Shown: positions 1 through 10,000 of the stretch, in pieces | Layout of the letters: every line of letters begins with the position of its first letter | Numbering within the stretch: position 1 is the stretch's first letter | Assembly: GCF_900102965.1 (NCBI RefSeq) | Contig: NZ_FNGM01000024.1 | Coordinates: 1-64,000 of the forward strand | DNA from: Paenibacillus jilunlii | Lineage (GTDB): Bacteria; Bacillota; Bacilli; Paenibacillales; Paenibacillaceae | Length of the DNA stretch: 64,000 nucleotides | Direction: 5' to 3' | Translations under genes and position numbers: made by a program | The notes under the pieces: model-generated | Told to the model about the DNA's origin: nothing | What the model saw: the letters and a program-made list of their open reading frames with translations, nothing else | Database searches by the model: none

Positions 1-3000
1 CCGCACCCTGCCGGGGCGTGAGGCTCTCAAACACACTGTGGCGGTTATCGACCTCATACGCCTGGGCCATCCCCACCTCCTGCCACAGCGGCCAGTTGAC
101 CGTGATCCCCTTCCTCCCCTGCTTCCTCATCCAGTCGGCGTACAGATCCAGATAGCTGTTCGCTGCTACATAGTCGCTCTGCCCGATTCCCCCGGTCACC
201 GTGTTCATACTGGAGAACATCATGAAGAAATCCAGCTCATCCTCCCGTGTAAGCTGATCCAGCACCCACGTTCCGGCTACCTTGGCTGACAGGACCTCCC
301 GGATTTGCCCGGCGGTCTTCCGGACCAGCAGCCCTTCTCCGGCCACTCCCGCTGCGTGAACGACGCCGCGGATGGCTCCCGATCCGCTGCGTATCCGCTC
401 CAGCAGGCTGCGCATTGGCCCTTCCTCCGCGACATCTGCGGCATGGATCTGCACCTCGGCTCCATTTCGCTCCATCTCTTGAATCGCTGCGATTTGCCGG
501 ATGCGCTGCTCCCCGGCTCCTGCCGCGACGATCTTTGCCCAATCTTCACGCCCAGGCAGCTCCCGGCGGCCGATGAGGTGAAGCTTGACCCGGTTCGTCC
601 GGCTCATCTGCTTCCCGATTTCCAGCCCCAGGCCCCCGGTCCCGCCGGTGATGACATACACCCCGCCCTCTTGGATGGGCGAATGCCCTTCATCCGGCTC
701 AAGCACTGCCTCCCGCAGCCGCTCCACATAACGCTGCCCGTTCCGGTACGCTACCTGATAGGGCGCTTCCCGGAGGCTGAATTCGTTCACAATCCTGCCC
801 GGAGGGGTGAGTCCGTCGACATCCACAAGGCGGATGTGCACCCGGGGAAATTCCTCCCGCGCCACCTTGCCCAGTCCAAGCAAGCATCCGTGATGCGGAC
901 GCAGGACCGCTTCCTCTCCCGTGACCTGATTCGCCCCGTCGCAGACGAGAACAAGCTTCAGGTCCCCGGAAGAAGGCTGCACAAAAAGGCTGTCCAGCAG
1001 GGAATACAAACTGTAAAATCCCCGCTCTCCAGCCTCATGCAGCTCCGCCTCCGTTGTAATCTCCCGTTCCGTGAGGCTCAGCAGATGAATAAGGGTTCCC
1101 ACATTCCCGGCTTGCAGACGATCCCATAACCGCTGATAGTCTTCCCGGCTTTGCACTTCCCCGCCGGAAACTTCTATCACCTGTCCATACTGTGCACGAA
1201 TCTGCTCCAGGAGCCGGTCTGCAATTTCTCCCTCTCCTGTGAAGACTGCGACCGTCTCCCGGGAAACGTTGCTGTCAGCATCGGGGGAGGGGGTACCGTC
1301 TTGCACCACCCAATCCTTTTCGTAATACATCCCTGCCGGTCCTTGGGCCTGCACTTGCTTGATCGTATAGCCCTCAATTTCGGCAAGCACCTCCCCCGCC
1401 GGATTCAGGATGTCAATATCAAAGGTTGCCGTCTGATGGCCCTGCCCCCGGTCCTGCCTTCTCACTACGCTGTAAATGTCGGCGGGAATCCGGCCATAGA
1501 CCCGGATTTCCTGATAATAAAAAGGCAGATACAGCTGGTCATCGATGCTGCGGATGGCGATATTGACCGCATTGTCAAGCATTGCCGGATGATAATGGTA
1601 CTGATCGGCCTCTTCCCGAAACGCATCGCCAAGTCCGACGGCAACCAGACATTCCTCTGCCCCCGCCCTCAGCTCTTTGATATTGTTCCATCTGGCTCCG
1701 GTGGTAATATAACCTCCGCTGGTTTCGACGCCCGTTATCTTCGGATAAGTGTGGAAGGCTTCCAGTAGCGCAGGGAGGTCGTACGGCTTGCGGTCCTGGG
1801 AAGGGCAGCATAATTTCCCCTCCGCGTGCCTGCGCCAGCTCCCGTCCGCGTGATCCTTGCTGGTGATAAAAAACTCATTCTCGCCGCTCCCTTTATTCAG
1901 GGTGATCTGCAGCTCCTCAGTCTCTCCTTCTTGCACAGAGAACGGCTGCAAAAAGGCCAGATCCTTGATGACGGACCGCCCGCCCTGCTGCCTCCCGATC
2001 TCCAGCAGCAGCTCGATGTACGCTGTACCGGGCAGCACATACTCGCTCCCTACTTTATGCTCATTCAGTACCCAAGCTTCCTTAACCGACATGCGGACTG
2101 CATAAGTGACTTGCTCCGGTGTTTCCCCGGCAATGTCTGCACGCAAAGGATGGACATTGCTGACCGAAGCGGAGCGCTTGGATTCAGCCTGCGCTTCCGG
2201 TTTGAGCCAGCAGCGCGTTTTCTGAAAAGGATAGACCGGCAGGCTCAGACGATTACAAGCTTTTCCCTTGTACATATCCGCCCAATCGATTGTCCCCCCG
2301 GAGACATACAGTTCCGCTATAGCACGATAGGAGTTCTCTTTCTCTGAGTGCTCCATTCCTTTCAACTGTTGGGCCGCGTGAAGCGTCAGTGCCTGTTTGT
2401 CCAGTTCCGTCAGCCGCTCCAGTTGGTTAAGCAGATCTTGGTACCCCGTGAAGATTACCGCTAAACGATGTTTGTAATGCCCGCGCCCCGTACTGGCGGT
2501 ATAACAGAGATCTTCCAGATCAATCTGACAATCTCCATATAAATATTGGATATACTCTGCAACCATCTCCCCCAGCGCCCCGTCGTCTTTAGCGGACAGC
2601 GGGAGGAAGTACATCTTCTCTCCCTGTTGCTGCTTTTGCAGCGGCGGCGGCGCTTCCTCCAATACCATATGACAGTTGGTTCCGCTTAGTCCAAACGAGC
2701 TGATACCGGCAAGCCGCGGCATTCCCGGGGTTCTCCATTCCTGAAGCTGATCATTTACGTACACAGCCGATTCGCTGAAATTAATCGTTTGATTCGGTTT
2801 CAGGAAATGAAGAGACGGAAACAGCTTTTTGCTCTTAAGCGAATATATCACCTTTATAAGTCCGGCAATCCCTGCGGCATGGTCCAGATGGCCGATATTG
2901 GTTTTCATTGATCCAATGGCACAAAACTGTTTTTTCTTGGTATAACGGGAAAAGGCCCGGTCGATTCCTTCGATTTCGATAGGGTCGCCAAGTCTGGTCC

Positions 3001-4060
3001 CCGTGCCATGCGCCTCGATATACGAGAGGTCTTCCGGATTGATCCCGGCCTCTTCCCACGCCCGGCAGAGCACTTCTTCCTGCGCTTGGGAATTCGGGGC
3101 CGTGATGCCAATGGAATTGCCGTCCTGATTGATCGCGCTGCCTTTGATAACGGCATGGATATGATCCCTGTCCTGCAAAGCTTTTTTCAAAGGCTTCAAC
3201 AGAACGGCTCCGGCTCCTTCACCTTTTCCGGTTCCATTGGAGCTGTCATCGAAGGTTTTGGTTTTCTCATCGGATGACTCAATGCCGATTTTCAAATGGG
3301 CATGGCTCTTCAACGGGAACAGCTGCAGCTTGATCCCTCCCGCCAATGCCAGATCGCAGGAGCCTTCGAGGAGTTGTCTGCACGCGAAGTGAATGGCAAC
3401 AAGCGACGACGAGCAAGCTGTATCAAATACAACCGCCGGTCCCTTTAAATCCAGGTAGTGGGAAATCCGGCTGGCAATAACTGATTTAATATTCCCGGGA
3501 ATGGCTACGCCCATAGCTTCCGGCATGAGCATCTGAATGCCTTTCTTATACTCCTCGCCAAAGTCCGAGCTGTAGCCGATAAACACGCCTGTTTTACTGC
3601 CCGTCAGTTGGGTTCCCCCATAACCGGATTCCTCAATGGCTTCCCAGGCCAGCTGTAAAAACAAGCGTTGGTTCGGGTCCATGAGGCTTGCTTCCCTGGG
3701 GGAAATATTAAAAAAGGCAAAATCAAATGCATCAATCCCGGATAGATATCCGGCTTTGTCATACTGCGCGCGATCCTTCTCTACCTGAAACAAGGGGAGA
3801 AACAGGTCGGCCTGTTCTTTCCTGCTGACAGGGAGCTCCTGAATGCAATCCACACCCAGGGTGAGAAGCTGTTCTACTTCTGCTGTGCTGCCAATATTGC
3901 TGAAGCGGGAAGCAACCCCGATGACCGCAATGTCTGTATCCGCCTCTTTTCCCTGATCCTGCCGGAGGTATTGAATCAGGTGCGCGGCAATGCTTTTATC
4001 CAGATGTCCGGAACCGACTTCTTGTAAGATATAGGAATAGATTTCGTCCTTTTTTTCCAC
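1..4060 (-). CDS. Trans-AT type polyketide synthase, KS-DH-KR (3' end beyond window)
   Basis: The protein should extend a chain by one malonyl unit, then reduce and dehydrate it. I translated it from the sequence; it stays open to base 1, so its carrier domain and end are outside the window. The start is GTG at 4060, with GGAGG 8 bases upstream, 4 bases after the stop of the previous gene. Domains: helical leader (1-50), KS (about 50-470) with TACSS cysteine, HGTGT and NIGHL histidines; DH (about 660-960) with EHKVGSEYVLPG and HPAMLD; KR (from about 1140) with TGGTGGLGL and catalytic SS, Y and N in FSSMNTVTGGIGQSDYVAAN. There is no AT between KS and DH, so malonyl loading must come from another protein, probably the free acyltransferase at 21526-22803. 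The DH keeps His and Asp, but its Gly and the residue after the Asp motif differ from the textbook pattern. Confidence 0.93.
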   Translation of the reverse strand, partial: MEKKDEIYSYILQEVGSGHLDKSIAAHLIQYLRQDQGKEADTDIAVIGVASRFSNIGSTAEVEQLLTLGVDCIQELPVSRKEQADLFLPLFQVEKDRAQYDKAGYLSGIDAFDFAFFNISPREASLMDPNQRLFLQLAWEAIEESGYGGTQLTGSKTGVFIGYSSDFGEEYKKGIQMLMPEAMGVAIPGNIKSVIASRISHYLDLKGPAVVFDTACSSSLVAIHFACRQLLEGSCDLALAGGIKLQLFPLKSHAHLKIGIESSDEKTKTFDDSSNGTGKGEGAGAVLLKPLKKALQDRDHIHAVIKGSAINQDGNSIGITAPNSQAQEEVLCRAWEEAGINPEDLSYIEAHGTGTRLGDPIEIEGIDRAFSRYTKKKQFCAIGSMKTNIGHLDHAAGIAGLIKVIYSLKSKKLFPSLHFLKPNQTINFSESAVYVNDQLQEWRTPGMPRLAGISSFGLSGTNCHMVLEEAPPPLQKQQQGEKMYFLPLSAKDDGALGEMVAEYIQYLYGDCQIDLEDLCYTASTGRGHYKHRLAVIFTGYQDLLNQLERLTELDKQALTLHAAQQLKGMEHSEKENSYRAIAELYVSGGTIDWADMYKGKACNRLSLPVYPFQKTRCWLKPEAQAESKRSASVSNVHPLRADIAGETPEQVTYAVRMSVKEAWVLNEHKVGSEYVLPGTAYIELLLEIGRQQGGRSVIKDLAFLQPFSVQEGETEELQITLNKGSGENEFFITSKDHADGSWRRHAEGKLCCPSQDRKPYDLPALLEAFHTYPKITGVETSGGYITTGARWNNIKELRAGAEECLVAVGLGDAFREEADQYHYHPAMLDNAVNIAIRSIDDQLYLPFYYQEIRVYGRIPADIYSVVRRQDRGQGHQTATFDIDILNPAGEVLAEIEGYTIKQVQAQGPAGMYYEKDWVVQDGTPSPDADSNVSRETVAVFTGEGEIADRLLEQIRAQYGQVIEVSGGEVQSREDYQRLWDRLQAGNVGTLIHLLSLTEREITTEAELHEAGERGFYSLYSLLDSLFVQPSSGDLKLVLVCDGANQVTGEEAVLRPHHGCLLGLGKVAREEFPRVHIRLVDVDGLTPPGRIVNEFSLREAPYQVAYRNGQRYVERLREAVLEPDEGHSPIQEGGVYVITGGTGGLGLEIGKQMSRTNRVKLHLIGRRELPGREDWAKIVAAGAGEQRIRQIAAIQEMERNGAEVQIHAADVAEEGPMRSLLERIRSGSGAIRGVVHAAGVAGEGLLVRKTAGQIREVLSAKVAGTWVLDQLTREDELDFFMMFSSMNTVTGGIGQSDYVAANSYLDLYADWMRKQGRKGITVNWPLWQEVGMAQAYEVDNRHSVFESLTPRQGA

Positions 4061-4064
4061 GACC

Positions 4065-7000
4065 TCACCCTCCCAGTTTTTTCAGGATTTCCTCTACGGA
4101 GGTTTCGCCTTCACTGTATTCATCCAGAAGCTGCAGGATATCGCTGATTTCATCCTTTGTTTTTCCGGTTTTGGTTTTTGCGTCAGACGGTTCGGGCTCC
4201 TGTGTACTCCCCTGGATATGATCGGCCATGGCGCGGATCGTTTTGCACCGGAACAGATCAATGACCTTGATCCGCTTCATGTATTTCTGTTCGATTCTGG
4301 CTTGAAGCTGGACGATCAGATGCGAATTTCCGCCGATATCGAAGAAATTTTGATCCGTCCCGATGGTCTCCATTCCCAATAGCTCTTGCCACAGATGCAG
4401 CAAAAATTCCTCCGCATCATTCTCCGGCAAATGCATCTCCGCTGTTTCCGTAGCTTCCTTCAGAAGAGGCAGTGCCTGCAGTGCTTTTCTGTCGATTTTA
4501 CCATTAGATGTAGCGGGCAGGGCTTCCAAACGGATAAACCGGGAAGGGATCATATACAAAGGCAAGGTTTGTTGTAAGGTATCTTGAATTTCCCGGACCG
4601 GGATGTCGCGTGCCGATGTATAGTAGCAGATCAGTTTGTTCGACTCCCCTTCGTTTACCGCTACAACAGCAACCGACTTTAACCCTTCCAGTCTGTAGAG
4701 GGTATGTTCAATTTCACCTGTTTCAATCCGGTAACCTCTTACCTTGACCATTCCATCTTTCCGGGCTATATATTCTAGCTGGCCATCCGTACCGTATTTC
4801 CCTATATCTCCGGTGTGGTATACGATCTGATCGGTAAATGGATGGGTGCGGTACACACCGCCTGTGGTCTCCCCGTCCCTAAAATAGCCCGGAGTGACAC
4901 CGGCTCCACTGATGCAGATTTCACCGGAAATCCCTTGCCCGCACAAGTTCCCGTCCTTATCCAGAATGTAAATCCGGTTGTTGGAAATCGGTTTGCCGAG
5001 CGGCACTATCGTTTTGCCGGCCAAATCGCTTGCGTATTCATAACACGTTGCCCAGATCGTTGCTTCCGTAGGGCCGTACAAATTGTATAGTTTTGCATGG
5101 GGAAAGCTTCTCCGGATATCGCCTGCCAGCTTAGGGCTCCAAGCCTCGCCGCCGACGGCAACGGCAGCAAATTGCTGCAGGCACGCTAACTCCCGCTCAT
5201 CCTGAGAAGAGAGTCCGAACAGAAATTGATTCATAAGTGCAGGTACCGAGTGCCAGAAATTAATCTTGTTGTGATGAATATAAGCTAACAATAGTGCGGG
5301 GTCTCTGAGCCTGTCTGACGATACAACATGCAGGGTTGCCCCGCTGGACAGACAACCAAAGATTTCGAAGACTGAAATATCAAAGCTGATCGAGGTAACC
5401 AGCATCATGTTGTGCTGCGGACCTAATTTGAATTGTTCCTGGCTCCACAAAAGATAGTTGATCACATTTTGCTGGCTGACCATGACCCCTTTGGGCGTTC
5501 CGGTAGAACCTGAAGTATAAATGATGTACATCAGTTCCGAAGCGGCCATGGACCGGATTTGGGCCACGGGTTGCTTGCGGATGTCAGAGTACTTATAGCA
5601 GGATAGATGCTCCGCTGTTCCCCCTGGGGTTGAATCGCCTGTAACATCGATGACTGCCTTCAGAACATCACCGGCTAATTCCAGCAGCCTGGGAATAGAC
5701 GTACCGTCCGAGACCACGGTTCTAAGCCCGCTGTGTCTGATCATATACGCGATCCGCTCAGGCGGGAAATCCACATCAAGCGGAACATACGGACGGCCAG
5801 ACTTAAGAATGCCAAGAAGCACAGCAATCATATGGATGCCGCGTCCCAGATAGACGCCAACCGGATCGGCCGGTTCCTGTTCAAGCTGCACCAGAAAAGC
5901 GGCCAGTTGATTGGACAGCTCGTCCAGCTCCCTGTAGCTAACCCGTTCTCCCTCAAAGACCACAGCCGTTTGGTCAGGGTTCTGCTCCACTTGTGCTTCA
6001 AATAAACGGCAGACCTGATCCGGCGGATTCATGGGAACCGGAAGGGGATGGAATGCATTCATAATCTCCGCTTTGTGACGGGCATCCAACAATTCATAAC
6101 CGCTAAGCCGTCCTTCAGGGTCCGCGATGACCTGATTAATCAGGTGTGTTAAATAGCCAGCATAGTTTTGTATTGTCCGTTCCGTGAACAGTGAGGTCTT
6201 GTATTCCAGCCTGACTTCAATTTGTCCGCCATCCATTTTGCAAATACAGCTCAAATCGTAGAGGCTCATTCTGTCATTGTCCTGGGGAACATTATCATAT
6301 AGCTGAAAAATGGTAGAAAACACAGGGGTTCTGCTTGGGTCTCTTTCCGGATTCAGCTTCTCTACCAGTGTATTGAACGGATATCTGCCGTTGGCATAGG
6401 CTTTTAGGCATTTCCGTTTGACCTCCTCCAATACCCCGCCAAAGCTGCTAAGCTCCCGGAAATCCACACGAATGCATACCATATTCATAAATAATCCGAT
6501 GATATTCTCCCATTCCTGTTGTTCTCTTCCGGAAACCGGGAACCCGACGATTATGTCCTCTTCCTGGCTCAGTTTCTTCAAAAAAAGAAAATAGATAGCC
6601 AGAACGGTCATGTACAGGGTCGCTGAACGTTTTCTTGCGAGCAGCCGCAATTGCCCGGTTACCTCTTCTGAAACCGTGAATTTTATATAATTTCCGTCAT
6701 AGGCGATGGATTGCGGGCGGTCATAATCGGTTGGCAGTTCAAGAACCGGGAGCGGCTGGGCCAGCTCTTTCATCCAGTATTTTTCCATGTTATAAAAATC
6801 CTCGGACCCGGTCCAGAGCTTCTCCTGCTCTACCCAATCCACAGGCTGCAAGGTAACCGGCGCTAATTGGATGGGGCGCTTGGACTGAATTTGGTCATAC
6901 AGCTCCATCCATTCGCGGAAAAACACCCCCATGCTCCATCCATCCGAAATCATATGATGCATATTGATATATAAGAGATAATCGCTTTCCTCATACCGGT

Positions 7001-10000
7001 GCAGCTCCGCACGGAACAAAGTTTGCTCCAGCTCAAAAGCGGTTGTATTCAGTTCCTCCAGCCGTTTTGACGAGAGCTGTTTCTTGTGTGGTTCCTGTGA
7101 ATAATCCCTAAAATGAATCACATGAACTCTGTCCGGCACAACAAACTGCTTCGGAACCCCGTTCACATTCCTGATTACGGTCCGCAGCGAAGAGTGGCGC
7201 CGGGTCAGGATGTCGAGCCCCTGCTGGAGGACCGCCAGATCAACCGCCACGCGGAGCTGCTTGATAACCGGCAAATGGTAGGCCGTCGTCTGGGGATCAT
7301 AGTTCTGCAAAAACCAAATCCGGTGCTGTGCCCTGGAAAGATCATAACCGGCGTTTGGAGCCTCTGAGTTTGCCGCCTTTACGGGAGCCTCATTTCGTGA
7401 AGGCAGAGATTGCTCCAGGTAAACCGCAAGCTCGGAGACCGTTGGATATTCAAAAATTTCGGCAATACTCAGCTTCTGGTGCAGATGTGTATTCAGGAGA
7501 TTAGCCATCTGCGTAGCCAGGATGGAATCTCCGCCCAGCTCATAGAAGTTCTTCGATATATCCATTTCCGTCAAACCAAATGTCTTCGCCCACAATTGCG
7601 CTACTGCTTGTTCCATTTCGCTTATCGCGGCCCCGCTTTTGCCTATAATTGCAATGTTGCCGGCCGCCGCTGCAACGGGACGGGGCTTGGCAAACCGATT
7701 GCCGGTCCTCCTGAGATCAGGCGATAGCTGTAATGGTAACTTTTGAATAACCGATTCATCCAGCTGATCCAAACGTATGTCTGCAATCATCACGCGGGGC
7801 TGCTCCAACTGGAGGGCCCGGCTGAACGCACGGACGGCTACAGCGGTTTTCAACGGTCTGAATATTCCGCTGCCCTCCAATGCGCCGTATTCCAGCGCCA
7901 TGCCCGTCTCTTCCCAGGCAGTCCAGTTAAGGGTAAGCCCGCGGACCCCTTTTCTGCGCAGAAAGTGGGCAAACCCGTCAAGATAGCCGTTCCCCGCTGC
8001 GTAATCCCCTTGGCCGGGACTGCCTTCCAGGGTCGCTATTGAGGAGAACAGCACAAAAAAGTCCGGCTGCTCCTGCAGCAAGCTGTACAGCAGGTAAGTG
8101 CCCTCGATCTTGGGCGCTGTCACCCTGGTAAAATCAGACCAGTCTTTGGTAAACAGATAACCGCTGCCGGCGATTCCTGCCGCATGGATGATCCCTTTGA
8201 CCGGTCCATACGCTTCTCTCAGCTGCATCAGGCAGTGTTCAAGTTCCTGCCCATCAGTGATATCGCACGGACATATCATGACCTGGCTGCCTGAGCGTTC
8301 GATCTCTTCCAGAATTTTAATTTTCCGGCTTGTTCCCGTCTCTGCTCCGCTTTGACTGATGTCCACCCATGTCTCACGGGGCGGCAGGCCGCTGCGGCTT
8401 AAGAGTCCCAGCTTCACCTTGTTCTTGGAAGACAGGTACCTGGCAAGCTCCAGCCCGATCCCGCCGGTTCCGCCGGTGATTACATATAAGCCGCCTTCCT
8501 GCAGTGCAAGCGGCTCTTCCGGCTCTTCTTCTGCATAGCGGGCAAGCTCCTCGACAAACCGCTCATTCCCGCGGTAGGCCACCTGATACGCCATGCGCTC
8601 CCCGAAGATTTCCTCCATTACCGCTTCCCATCCGGTCTCATCGCCCAGGTCGATACTGCGGCACTTCAGATTCGGATACTCCGTATTCACGACCTTCCCC
8701 AGATTGAAATAGGCCGCATAGCAGGGCTCAAGCTCTTTTTCGCCTCCGGTGACCTCATAGCCGTGCTTGCCGAGCAGCACCAAATCGATCTGCTCTTTGT
8801 ATTTCGCCTGAACCAACGCTTTGACGATAAAAAACAGGCTTTGGACACTCTTTTTCTGGACCTCCTGCAAACTGGAGAGACTGTCTGCCCCGTAGTTTTC
8901 GTCAAGGGCATAACCATGAATCATCCGGCTTACGTTTCGGCCCTGCAAATCGGCAAACAACTGAACATAATCCGTTGCCTCATTGCCGACTGCATACCGG
9001 CTGTCGTTCTCTTTGCGATACGCCTCCCCTTGGACGACCTGAATCAGCTCAACGTCTTCTGCCTCCATGTGCCTGATGAATTCCCGGGTTGCTCTGCACT
9101 CGTTTCCGAACAGGAGTACAGTCCCCCCTCTTGTGCTTCCTCCGTCCGGCCGTGGAGACTTCACCCAATTTAACCCGTAGAAAAGGTCTTTTGAAATCAG
9201 CGCCGGAGAGACTTTCTTTAAGGTATAATTCTCCACTTCCACGAAAACGTTGCCTGCCTCATCGATCAGGCTGATATCGTAGGAGACCGTCTCCCGGTTA
9301 TCTCCGTGAGTCTCCCTTTTCCGCACATAGCTGAAAAAGGAAGCCGGCATCCCCCCAAAGATGCGGATGGATTCATAATAGAAGGGAAACGCCGGCATAT
9401 CAGCGGCTTCTTCCCTTTGCCGCAGCAGATGCCAGAAACTGAGCGCCGTGTCCATAAGTGCAGGATGAAGTGAACATTCTTCACGCGCTGAAGCATCATC
9501 CGTTGATCCGATATGGAGCACAGCAGAACTGTCGTTCTGGTAAAACCTGCGGATACACTTCCATCTTGGACCATACTGGATTCCCGCTGTAAAAATCGGT
9601 GTAAACACCTCAACGCTCTCCTCGTTCATCTCCTGAATCAGTGGTTCCAGCGCAAGCACAGTCTTCTTGTGCTCAGCCAGCGGATGAATTTCCCCTTGTG
9701 CATGAATGATCCAGTTCTCCGTATGCCCGCTTTCCTTCATACTGGCTATCGTAAAGGCAGCATGATCATGCTCCTCATGAATAATCGTATGAACAACCCT
9801 GGTCTCATCCGGCGGACAGATCAGCATATTCGGCAAGGTGACCTGCCTCAGCTCTACATTCTTTCCGGCAAAGAAATACCCGCTTGCGGCCTTGGCCATT
9901 TCGAGATAGGCCACTCCCGGCCATACCCCATTATCGTGAATGCGGTGCTCTTGCAGAAGCCAATGCTCTTTGCCGGACAGCTTCGCAGCGTATATCCGCA

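Noticed and set aside
305..1129. Long plus-strand open frame
   Set aside because: It lies antisense to the continuous KS-DH-KR coding frame, has no recognisable family motifs and is Pro/Arg/His rich, as expected of a shadow frame.
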